Below are positions 53,389-62,796 of a DNA stretch of 64,000 nt, piece by piece. This DNA comes from Leptasterias polaris. Taxonomy: Eukaryota; Echinodermata; Asteroidea; Forcipulatida; Asteriidae. Position 1 is the stretch's first letter; each line of letters opens with the position of its first letter. Where the stretch lies: positions 124,001 through 188,000 of the forward strand of contig JAZGTN010000232.1 in the NCBI GenBank assembly GCA_037783415.1, written 5' to 3'. The position numbers were made by a program, and so were the translations under genes. Below the pieces are notes generated by a model. The model did not search any database. It had not been told where the DNA came from and was given only the letters and a program-made list of their open reading frames with translations.

Positions 53389-53589
53389 ATGGATGTTCAA
53401 CATGGATACTGCTGGCGCTGTGAGAAAAAACTCCCCGAACGCTCTGTGCAATGCCCAGAATGCCCCTTAGCTAAGTATTGCACAAGAACATGCCTCGAAC
53501 AAGACATAGCGAGACACAAGTCTGTGGAGTGCAAGGTGTTTGGGCCAAAGAAGTGCGGTGATTGTGGCAAAATTGGTGATGTCAAGGAG
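53389..53589 (+). CDS. Copy F exon 1: first MYND finger and half of the second
   Basis: 67 codons, MDVQHGYCWRCEKKLPERSV onward to GAG/GTGAGT. All eight finger-one ligands plus C56/C59 are present. H7 of the sister copies is Y here; it is not a ligand. Confidence 0.92.
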
Positions 53590-54261
53590 GTGAGTTTCAG
53601 CAAAGATACGTACATCAAATGTAAATCGCGTATAAGGTCTATTGCAAATACTGGCTGGTTGATGGTCAAAAGGCACTGTCATGACTGTTGGAAGATACTA
53701 GTATTTGGGCGTTTGCTTGTTTTTATTTGTTTACTTTTATTTTTTTTCTACTGGCAAGATACTTCTGACATACATACATATGTACTTTATGTGAGTGTAC
53801 ACACACCAATATTTGGTCCCCAATACATTTGTTTTTAATTAACTTGAAAGAAAACACAATTCTTTTTTTTTCTTCATTTTTTACACTCTCATTCCTAAAA
53901 AATGTCCCTTCAACAGATTCCAGTGTTCCAATGCATGAACATGAGAATGGCGCTCAAGCAATCTTAACGAAACATGTTACGATTGCGGAGAGTAGGGAGG
54001 GGATGTGGAGTGGGAATGGGGGGGGGGGGGGGGGGTGGCTTTTTACAACAGCAGTTGTTTTAGACTGATGCAGGCTTAGAACTCCATCACCATTTAGCCA
54101 GAAGAACACTTAAACAATACTGGGGATTGCTCAAACAAAACTTCATCAGCCCTGTGTCACTCCAAAACAACGTTTGGTGATAGAGAACACAACAACTACT
54201 TAACATTCCATAAAGAGGCTGTATAAATAACTCAAATAACTTTTTCTTCCTCTCCCACCAG
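53590..54261 (+). other. Intron of copy F
   Basis: 672 bp, the shortest intron of the family. Relative to E it lacks about 220 bp after CATGACTGTTGGAAGA. It contains a G-run of about 18 near 54018-54035 and the TATAAATAA element before the acceptor. Confidence 0.75.
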
Positions 54262-55917
54262 TGTTTGTGGTGCAATAACGCCTGGTACTGTAAAAAAGAA
54301 TGTCAGATCTACAACTGGGAAAAACATAAAAGTTCATGCCTTCACGTCAAAGCAGACATAAAATCACTATCAGCAATGTTTCAAGAGATCAATACTGTAT
54401 CATCACAAATGGAAGTGGTTTTAGATCCACCATACTATATTGGAAACATCGTTGCTAAAGACTTTCTTCGACTTGACAACAACGAATGGTCAGGAGAAAC
54501 TCTGGCTGAGAAGGACATGGTGAGGGATTACCATGTGTTGTCAGCTGGTTGTGGTGACCTGCGGAATACAGTCCTGACAGCTGGTTCCCTGCCTGACAGG
54601 TACCAAGGAAAGCTTCACATCACCTTGGATGACTTTGATCCTTTTGTCATGGCGAGGAATGTCCTGTTTCTCTATATGTTGGTTCGGTTTGCAGACACGG
54701 AGGGAATTGAAAGCAGTCTGACTACCATCTGGTACTCAGTTCACATTACAAAGAAAGAGTATGACCTGATCAAGACCAGCTTGGATGAGCTCATTCAGAT
54801 GAACTCCAAGAATCTCCATGATGCCACTAAAGGATTTCTCAGTGTTTTGGATGCTGATCTTAAAAACCTATCTCAAGTTTGGGAGAAGTGGAAATCTCTT
54901 GAGTGCGAAAAAGCCAAGGGAGGGTCAATCAATCTCAGCCTACAGAGGAAGGTTCTCTTAGATAGAGAAATGGAATGGGTGTCCATTTATCTTCGTCGCT
55001 TATCACCTGAAGATCAAAGGTCAATGTTTGAGTGGTTTGGTCATGGAAATTTTCTACCATCTGATGGAAGTAAATTATCCAACCTGCCATTTGACAACCC
55101 AACAATGACCGGACGAGGGAGTTTGGTTGGCACACCTCATACTAATTATGCAAAGTCCCCTAAAGATTTCACATTTGTGTACTGCATAAAATCATGTACG
55201 TTTCCATTTGTAGCATGGGATTGTTTGAGAGTGAGAGAGAACACTCATCGACCCTGCACATCCCCAATGGTCATGTATCACAACTATGTGACAAACTTAC
55301 TCCAGAGAGTTAAGCGTCTCACCCTTCAAGGAACATTTTTCATCCACATCTTTCTGACAAACTGTCTGGCCTTTCCCGACTACCATCGGTCCCTTCAAAT
55401 GCCGAACTACGACCGCATCTTAACATCAAACCTTTTAGACTACATTGGCCTTGCTAAGCTGCTCCAAACCTTCAAGCCATTACTGAATCGCAAAAATAGC
55501 AAGTCAGTAATTGTTACAGAGACAATCAATTGGGTAGAAAGAGTACCTGGGGCTGATCATAGCAAGATACCAGGAGCAGTGGTGCAATGCATGGTTGCAA
55601 ACTTTGCCGATACTCAGAAATTTAAACTTGACTTTGGATATAATGATAGCAGAGAATATTTCAACAATATCCCTCGCTTTCTTGTTTATCTTCGAGCTGA
55701 CATAATGGGAGGAGGCCTTGGGATACCGTCCCTCAAGAAAGTTCCATCACTTTCAGCTGTGGTGAACTACAATGGGATGCAGATGCGTGACTTTCGAAAG
55801 GAAGTGAACAGGGTTGTCCCATTTCAGTACCGTGTGACTGCAAGAGACCTTACAATGATGAATGGCTATGACAGAGCAGTGGAGTGGTATCTTCCACAAG
55901 AGGGCGTCCCGACATAG
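54262..55917 (+). CDS. Copy F exon 2: second MYND half, DUF4470 domain, C-terminal region
   Basis: 551 codons plus stop; 618 residues with exon 1. Finger two: CLWC, WYCKKEC, H-x3-C. DUF4470 core as in D, with LDPPYYIGNIVAKDF, LSAGCGDLRNTVLTAGSLP and ITLDDFDPFVMARNVLFLYM. The middle part carries its own changes (DREMEWVSIYL, LPSDGSKLSNLPFDNP). The C-terminus has SVIVTETINWVERV, YFNNIPRFLVYLRADIMGGG and GMQMRDFRKEVNRVVPF. It ends a few codons earlier than D and G, in GVPT with a TAG, and has lost the overlapping AATAAA. The frame is intact. Closest to E and G. Confidence 0.93.
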   Translation, partial: CLWCNNAWYCKKECQIYNWEKHKSSCLHVKADIKSLSAMFQEINTVSSQMEVVLDPPYYIGNIVAKDFLRLDNNEWSGETLAEKDMVRDYHVLSAGCGDLRNTVLTAGSLPDRYQGKLHITLDDFDPFVMARNVLFLYMLVRFADTEGIESSLTTIWYSVHITKKEYDLIKTSLDELIQMNSKNLHDATKGFLSVLDADLKNLSQVWEKWKSLECEKAKGGSINLSLQRKVLLDREMEWVSIYLRRLSPEDQRSMFEWFGHGNFLPSDGSKLSNLPFDNPTMTGRGSLVGTPHTNYAKSPKDFTFVYCIKSCTFPFVAWDCLRVRENTHRPCTSPMVMYHNYVTNLLQRVKRLTLQGTFFIHIFLTNCLAFPDYHRSLQMPNYDRILTSNLLDYIGLAKLLQTFKPLLNRKNSKSVIVTETINWVERVPGADHSKIPGAVVQCMVANFADTQKFKLDFGYNDSREYFNNIPRFLVYLRADIMGGGLGIPSLKKVPSLSAVVNYNGMQMRDFRKEVNRVVPFQYRVTARDLTMMNGYDRAVEWYLPQEGVPT

Positions 55918-57099
55918 GTCTAATGTACATGTAGAGTCTTATTGATACTTTTGGGGGTTGAGCAAGAAAAATTGACAAGAGCGGGATTTGAAACAACAAC
56001 CTCTGGATTAACGTGCCGGCGCTCTACGAATTGAGCTATCTAGCCCATGTTGACAGTCTCCCTATTTTACTTAAAAGGGTGTCGTTCCTAACAATCAACA
56101 GCTCTCCAGTGCTCTTTACCAAGTGAGTTTTTATGGTAGTTGAATTTTGGTGTAATTAAAAATAATAAATCGTCAAGGATTAGTGATGATATATTTATAA
56201 CAAAAAACTAATAAAAGCTTGAACAGCCTTAAATCCTTCTGGCGTACACAATGCATGTTGGAGCAGTTCATGCTATGTACACAGTGCATCCAGTGTGACA
56301 TGCATGTGGTACCTGTACAACTAGTTGTATTTGCATACAGTGTATTGAGCCCTACAGTAGGGTGTGTGTGAGTTCACTGCACTGCTGTTCCACACAAAGA
56401 GATCAACAATGAGTAGTAACAATTCAATTCATTACTTTTCAAACATCTGTATCCAGAAAAATTGCTACATATTTCAAATGATGTGAAATTGATTACTTTA
56501 TTTGAGTTGTGCATTCCCCTAGTTTAGTAATACTACAGAGCCCCTAAGGGACAGCTTAAAAACGAAATATTAAAAAATTCCATAAAATGTTTTTCTTTCC
56601 TCAAAATAATGCACTAGATAAAAAAAAAAAGTAGAGGCCTACCTCTTATTGTATTAATAGAATGACCCCCACTGTATTTGTATTTAATCCTTTGTTTTTG
56701 TGTATGATTCGTTAATAACAGAAGGTAGGCCTAAACCCATTTTCAGATAGTAGAATGGCCCTAAAAACATAATTTAATCTAAAGTCTTCTGATTTTTCAT
56801 AGAGGGTTTCCCTTGCTTGTGCAATAAAGCATGAGTAATGATCAAAGTTAAAGGGAGGGTAAAGGTACTCAGGCCAATTGAAGACTGATTGTTACAAGTG
56901 TGGGTTTCTTGTCAACCCATCCCATCTCTAAAAATATTCAGGAAATTTGTTCATTGTTCGTCAATGTTTATAAACCTTGGTCAAAATACATGCTTGTTTT
57001 AAATGGAAAATGTCCCTTTTTTCTTTTAGCGTTTTTAAATGATCAGCTTGGGCCTACATGTATTTCATGTCCATTGATGTATACACGCATTTTTTTGAA
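55918..57099. other. 3' flank of copy F
   Basis: Duplicate of the D/E flank, with the tRNA-like repeat at 55974-56045 and the conserved block at 56784-56822. Ends at the TTAA where a MITE inserted. No gene. Confidence 0.6.
55974..56045 (-). repeat. tRNA-like repeat 3' of copy F
   Basis: Same family as those after D, E and G, with an intact D-stem (TAGCTCAATTCGTAGAGC) but a damaged B box (GTTTCAAATCC). Confidence 0.55.
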
Positions 57100-57103
57100 T
57101 TAA

Positions 57104-57475
57104 AGGCACTGAACACGTTTGGTATATTACTCAAAATAATTATATATTAGCATAAAAACTTACTTGGTAACCAGCAACGGAGAGCTGTTGATAGTACAAA
57201 ACATTGTGAGAAACACTCCCTCTGAAGTAACACAGTTTTTGAGAAAGAGGTAACTTCTCACTGAAATAATAAAAGACTTTATGCATGAAGTCTTTTATTA
57301 CCATCTGAAGGCACACAAAATTGTGCAACAAGGGAGTTTTTTCTTTCTTTTTTTTCTTACAACTTCGATGACCGATTCAGCCCAAATTTTCACAGGTTTG
57401 TTATTTTATGCATATGTTGGGATACACCGAGTGACAACACTGGTCTTTGATAATTACCAAACATGTACAGTGCCT
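57104..57475. mobile_element. 372-bp MITE with TTAA target duplication, copy 2
   Basis: TTAA at 57100-57103 and 57476-57479. Ends AGGCACTGAACACGTTTGG and CCAAACATGTACAGTGCCT. The homologous flank of copy E (46200) reads GGAATTAAGGACTT without the element, a direct empty site. Same length as the copy in intron C, about 90% similar by eye. Confidence 0.9.
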
Positions 57476-59063
57476 TTAAGGACTTAACAGAAACCAACTT
57501 AAATGAACATTACAGAATTGTTTTTTTGCTAACAAAACAGTCGCTGGCAGTGTAAGATCTTTATGTAATCCACCATATACATATACTGACAAACCTGTAG
57601 AAGTTTGAGATCGATCGGCCATCTGGGTCACGGGAAAATAGTGAAAAACCGATTACATATTTGCATGAAATCAGTTGAATATCCAGGCATGGTTCAGGCT
57701 TGCAAATTTCCCTGGATAGATTTTTGAATATCGCCCTCATGCGTTTCAGGTCAGACAGCCGTTGAACGAGAACATTCCTAACCAGGCTTTGGAGAGGTGG
57801 CCGTTTGCGGTTATACTAAAAGGCCACTGAAGGGTCATTCTCATAAATAACGAGTCTCTCTTTCTCAGCTCATAGTGTACTGTGTGGTAACATCTACCGT
57901 GTGGGCATGTGTGTTGCATGCATGCAGCATGGAGGTATTATTTTCTACCACACAGTAGGGGGGGGGGGGGGGGGGGGGTTAGAAAAATATTATATTTTTT
58001 GCTGCGTGTCCACGGTTTTGAGCTTGGAGGAGACATTTTCAAAAATTCATTTCGGGAACATAAATAAATTTAGCAAATCAAAAGCATCATATAACGAAGC
58101 AAAAATGTTTCATTGTACCTACAAAAACCATGCCATATTTTTCTGTGTTCAAAATAAAGAAATATGAGACCAAAAATATATAGGCCTCCGGCCGTGTGCA
58201 TGAAATAAGGGTTTCCGGAAAAGTCATTTGCTTAATAGTTAACGGATTTGGGCAGAAGAATTTTACTAATGTAATGCTAGCTACACTATTGATCTAGTAT
58301 GTTGCTGTATTCTTTATTTCTAAGGATTTGCGAAACAGTCAAGAAAACTTAAAGAATCCGTCTTCGTCGGCGTTTTTTACCGTTCAGAATCGAAATGTCC
58401 GTCTTATCTCGTTTGTAAAATGTGAGCCCTAACTTGATTGGTCATATCGTGAACCAAACTGCTATGTAACCAATCAGCTGCTGCGTAAGAAAACGCTCCT
58501 TACTTGCTACATAGAACTGAATGCGGTGTTGGGTAAACATTGAGGTGCCCGACTATCTTGCGAAAACACACGAGTCGTACGTTGCTAATAAAATAAATTA
58601 TTTCGTCGTTGTTTTAGAATAAAAGGTTTCGTTTGTTTTGTTTGAAAAACTTTTACACCAGTCATCTAGATTACCATCAATGTTACCATTTTTGGTCTTA
58701 CAAACTTTTCACTTTGGCTTTCTCATAATATTTAGCTCACAAAATGTTTGGTGCATTCGTCTAAAGAAAGAGGCCTACCCACCGCCCAAGCCCATTATAA
58801 AAAATAATTACCAAAAATAATAAACATATTTTTAAAGCATTATTCCATTCCTCCGATGATATCAGTAGATAGTTTTGTTTTACCCTTCTTTCGAGGGAAC
58901 CTATGGTCAGTTAATTAATTTTGATAATTGTTTACCACCATTAATGACAACACGTTAACATTTTATTTTGTTTTCTTGTTTTATTGAAACATTATTTATT
59001 TTAAGTTTCTTCTTTCAGCTGCATGAATTGCTCACACACATACCCACACCCAGGTAGCAAGCC

Positions 59064-59131
59064 CATATGGGGCCCATATGAGAAATATCTGGGTCATATG
59101 AACCTGGGCCAACCCATATGGTACCCATATG
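59064..59131. repeat. Cluster of five CATATG palindromes
   Basis: CATATG occurs at 59064, 59075, 59095, 59115 and 59126, mostly as CCCATATGGG-like words. The cluster directly abuts the LINE-like tail, replacing the upstream part that D-F have. Confidence 0.7.
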
Positions 59132-59138
59132 GGGCCCT

Positions 59139-59210
59139 TATCTTCAATTACAAATTTCGGATTGGCCTGTACAGTCATCCCAGGACATGTACACACAGAC
59201 CCCAGTGAGT
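59139..59210 (+). repeat. LINE-like zinc-knuckle remnant upstream of copy G (truncated)
   Basis: Starts at CAATTACAAATTTCGG, so the first Cys pair of the finger is missing; FRIGLYSHPR remains. It is truncated by the CATATG-rich segment. Confidence 0.4.
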
Positions 59211-59395
59211 TGAGCAAACCACGACTAACACCATCAATGTACTGCATATTAACTGCCCGGGTTAAAATTAAGGCAACCCTCACTTTAAAGTTAAAGCTCC
59301 CATTAATTTTTTCCTTATTATAATAATAAAAAGGGTGTACCTATCCTTGTAATGGAATGAGCAAACAGATGTTCATCTCTGTAGTACTGTACAGT

Positions 59396-59548
59396 CATCC
59401 GACATTGTATTCTTCCATCAGAACACATAAGTTGGCCTACAGTTCAAGGTACGTTTGTAAAATGCATAGGCACCGTCAGTATTTTAGGCGTGAGGTCATG
59501 CAAGAACAAATTCTGATTGTTTAGGCCCTATCATTTTATCGTTCTGTC
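59396..59548 (+). promoter_or_regulatory. Conserved 5' flank of copy G (putative promoter/5' UTR)
   Basis: Homologous to the blocks before D, E and F, slightly shortened (AATGCATAGGCACCGTCAGT). The role is inferred from position only. Confidence 0.35.
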
Positions 59549-59749
59549 ATGGATGTTCAACATGGACACTGCTGGCGCTGTGAGAAAAAACTCCCCAAAC
59601 GCTCTGTGCAATGCCCAGAATGCCCCTTAGCTAAGTATTGCACAAGATCATGCCTTGAACGAGACGTAGTGAGACACAAGTCTGTGGAGTGCAAGGTGTT
59701 TGGGCCAAGGAAGTGCAGTGATTGTGGCAAAATTGGTGATATCAAGGAG
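59549..59749 (+). CDS. Copy G exon 1: first MYND finger and half of the second
   Basis: 67 codons, MDVQHGHCWRCEKKLPKRSV onward to GAG/GTGAGT, with all finger-one ligands and KCSDCGKIGDIKE. Confidence 0.92.
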
Positions 59750-61125
59750 GTGAGTTTCAGCACAGATACGTACATCAAAATGTACATACTTTGTACATCA
59801 CGAATAATAAGGTATATTGTAAATACTGGCAGGTTGATTGTCGAAAGGCACTGTCATGACTGTGGGTTCAGGAAAAAGGTGCAAATAGATGTCCCCTTTT
59901 CCTTCCCAAATTCATTTTTGACCATTGCGTGTAATAAACCAGGCGGTAGACCTTATACTTTAATGTACAGCCTAAAGTGTACGCAATATCAAGTGTTATT
60001 GATATAATTGAACAGGGTATTGTACTGTAGGGGAACAATTACTCTAGTGCATGTAGTGATGTTTTACAACGTACAAAGTTAGCCCACCATGTCTTTAATG
60101 ATTTTACGACATACTAGTATTTGGGGATTTGCTTGTTTTTATTTTTAAGGACAATATACTTCTGACATACATGTGAGTGTATACACATCAATATTTGGTC
60201 CCCAATACTTTTGTTCTTAAATTAACTCGGAAGAAAACAAAATTACCTTTTCATTTGTTTACACTCTCATCCCTAAAAAGATTCCCTTATCAACAGATTC
60301 CAGTGTAATACAGTCCATGGACATGAGATTGGCGCTCAAGCATTCTTTAAAACTCTGCAAGTAGCGAATAGTCTCAAGCGGTAGAACAATTAATCTAATT
60401 TTGTTAATTAAAACACTTAAAAAAAAAAATTCGCGATGAACTTAATTTTCATCCACCCCTGAACACCCCTTAACAAAGTGGCTGAACCGATGTTGCCCTA
60501 GAGGTCGTTCACCGGGTAGGCCAGCTGTCACAAAGTGGGTCTGTGCCAAGGCGCCAATTCCCTTGTGTACAAAATTTTCCGCCATAGTATGAACACATGC
60601 TCTCTGTCATCTGTCTGTGAATGGAAACCAGAGCTGTTTGTTTACAATCCTGACCCAGCAATACCCTCAGGGTATATAGGCCTATAGGTGACCTGGCTAC
60701 TGTTTCTTTTTTACCCTGTGGCTGTTTCATGTGTCAATTTCACTAATATTACATAATATGCCTACCGCGTGAGCACCTTCGTTTCACGGAGCAAATCACA
60801 AAATATTTGCTTCTTGCAGGGTTAATAACAAAATACATGTTATTGTTAGGATTGCGGAGAGTAGGGAGGGGTTGGGGAGTGTGAATAGGAGGGGGTGTCT
60901 TTTTACAACAGCAGTTGTTTTAGACTGATGCAGGCTCAGAAATCCATCACTGTTTAGCGGGACGAACAAATACAAACCGTAATGGGGATTTCTCAAACAA
61001 AACTTCATTCAGCTCTGTGTCACTCCACAACAACGTTTTGGTGATTGAGAACACAACAGTCAATAAACATTCCACTAAGAGGCTGCATAAATAACTCAAA
61101 TAACTTTTTCTTCCTCTCCCACCAG
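59750..61125 (+). other. Intron of copy G
   Basis: 1376 bp. Homologous to intron D at both ends but with an inserted segment at about 60345-60845 not found in D, E or F. That insert contains an A-run, CCTGAACACCCCTTAACAAA and CAGGGTATATAGGCC. No gene recognised in it. Confidence 0.7.
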
Positions 61126-62796
61126 TGTTCGCAGTGCAATTACGCTTGGTACTGTGATAAAGAATGTCAGCTCCGCAACTGGGAAAAACATAAAAGTTCA
61201 TGCCATCACGTCAAAGCAGACATAAAATTACTATCGGCAATTTGTCAAGAGGGCAATACTAGATTATCACAAATGAAATTGGTTTTAGATCCACCATACT
61301 ATATTGGAAACATCGTTGCTAAAGACTTTCTTCGACTTGACAACAATGAATGGTCAGGAGAAACTCTGGCTGAGAAGGACATGGTGAGGGATTACCATGT
61401 CTTGTCAGCCGGTTGTGGCGACCTGCGGAATACAGTCTTGACAGCTGGTTCCCTGCCTGACAGGTACCAAGGAAAGCTTCACATCACCTTGGATGACTTT
61501 GATCCTTTTGTCATGGCGAGGAATGTCTTGTTTCTCTATATGTTGGTTCGGTTTGCAGACACTGAGGAAATTGAGAGCAGTCTGACGACCATCTGGTACT
61601 CAGTTCACATCACAAAGAAAGAGTATGACCTGATCAAGACCAGCTTGGATGAACTCATTCAGATGAATTCCACGAGTCTCCATGATGCCACTAAAGGATT
61701 TCTCAGTGTTTTGGATGCTGATCTTAAAAGCCTATCTCAAGTTTGGGAGAAGTGGAAATCTCTTGAGTGCGAAAAAGCCAAGGGAGGGTCTATCAATCTC
61801 AGCCAACAGAGGAAGGTTCTCTTAGATAGAGAAAAGAAAGGGATATCTCTTTATCTTCGTCGCTTATCAGTTGAAGATCAAAGGTCAATGTTTGAGTGGT
61901 TTGGTCATGGAAATTTTCTCCCATCTGAGGGAAGTAAATTATCCAACCTGTCATTTGACAACCCAACAATGACTGGACGAGGGGGTTTGGGTTTCACACC
62001 TAATTTCCCTCAGACTAATTGTGCAAAGTCCCCTAAAGATTTCACATTTGTGTACTGCATAAAAGCAAGTTCGTTTCCATTCGTAGCATGGGATTGTTTG
62101 AGAGTGAGAGAGAACACTCATCGACCATGCACATCCCCAATGGTCATGTACCACAACTATGTGACAAACTTACTCCAGAGAGTTAAGCGTCTCACCCTTC
62201 AAGGAAGATTTTTCATCCACATCTTTCTGACAAACTGTCTGGCCTTTCCCGACTACCATCAGTCCCTTCAATTGCCGAACTACGACCGCATCTTAACATC
62301 AAACCTTTTAGACTACATTGGCCTTGCTAAGCTGCTCCAAACCTTCAAGCCACTACTGAATCGCAAAAATAGCAAGTCAGTAATTGTTACAGAGACAATC
62401 AATTGGGTAGAAAGAGTACCAGGGGCTGATCATAGCAAGATACCAGGAGCATTGGCCGAATGCATGATTGCAAACCTTGCTGATACTCAGAAATACAAAA
62501 GTGACTTTGGATATAATGATAGCAGAGAATATTTCAACAATATCCCTCGCTTTCTTGTGTATCTTCGAGCTGACATAATGGGAGGAGGCCTTGGGATACC
62601 GTCCCTCAAGAAAGTTCCCCCATCCTCAACTGTGATGAACTACAATGGGATGCAGATGCGTGACTTTCAAAAGGAAGTGAACAGGGTTGTCCCATTTCAG
62701 TACCGTGTGACTGCAAGAGACCTTACCATGATGAATGGCTATGACAGAGCAGTGGAGTGGTATCTGCCACAAGGGGGCGTCCCAACAAAGGTCTAA
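61126..62796 (+). CDS. Copy G exon 2: second MYND half, DUF4470 domain, C-terminal region
   Basis: 556 codons plus stop; 623 residues with exon 1. Finger two: CSQC, WYCDKEC, H-x3-C. DUF4470 core LSAGCGDLRNTVLTAGSLP and ITLDDFDPFVMARNVLFLYM. Landmarks further on are WFGHGNFLPSEG, FVAWDCLRVRE, LTSNLLDYIG, SVIVTETINWVERV, YFNNIPRFLVYLRADIMGGG, GMQMRDFQKEVNRVVPF (Q where the others have R) and AVEWYLPQ. The frame is intact. After the DUF4470 core it shares MNSTSLHDATKG with copy B rather than the MNSKNLHD of D-F, another sign of sequence exchange in this part. The stop overlaps AATAAA (62795-62800). Confidence 0.93.
   Translation, partial: CSQCNYAWYCDKECQLRNWEKHKSSCHHVKADIKLLSAICQEGNTRLSQMKLVLDPPYYIGNIVAKDFLRLDNNEWSGETLAEKDMVRDYHVLSAGCGDLRNTVLTAGSLPDRYQGKLHITLDDFDPFVMARNVLFLYMLVRFADTEEIESSLTTIWYSVHITKKEYDLIKTSLDELIQMNSTSLHDATKGFLSVLDADLKSLSQVWEKWKSLECEKAKGGSINLSQQRKVLLDREKKGISLYLRRLSVEDQRSMFEWFGHGNFLPSEGSKLSNLSFDNPTMTGRGGLGFTPNFPQTNCAKSPKDFTFVYCIKASSFPFVAWDCLRVRENTHRPCTSPMVMYHNYVTNLLQRVKRLTLQGRFFIHIFLTNCLAFPDYHQSLQLPNYDRILTSNLLDYIGLAKLLQTFKPLLNRKNSKSVIVTETINWVERVPGADHSKIPGALAECMIANLADTQKYKSDFGYNDSREYFNNIPRFLVYLRADIMGGGLGIPSLKKVPPSSTVMNYNGMQMRDFQKEVNRVVPFQYRVTARDLTMMNGYDRAVEWYLPQGGVPTKV

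Larger units (their letters stand above)
57480..59395. other. Region between copies F and G, mostly unique
   Basis: Not shared with the other intervals for most of its length (57500-59040). It includes a G-run of about 19 near 57959-57978 inside a fold-back (TACTGTGTGGTA ... TACCACACAGTA), and CCAAT-like words at 58437-58490 (GATTGGTCA, ACCAATCAG). A CATATG cluster lies at 59064-59131, then the LINE-like tail resumes. No gene supported. Confidence 0.5.

Noticed and set aside
58437..58540. CCAAT-containing promoter in the F-G spacer
   Set aside because: Two CCAAT-like words alone are weak, and no coding exon follows.
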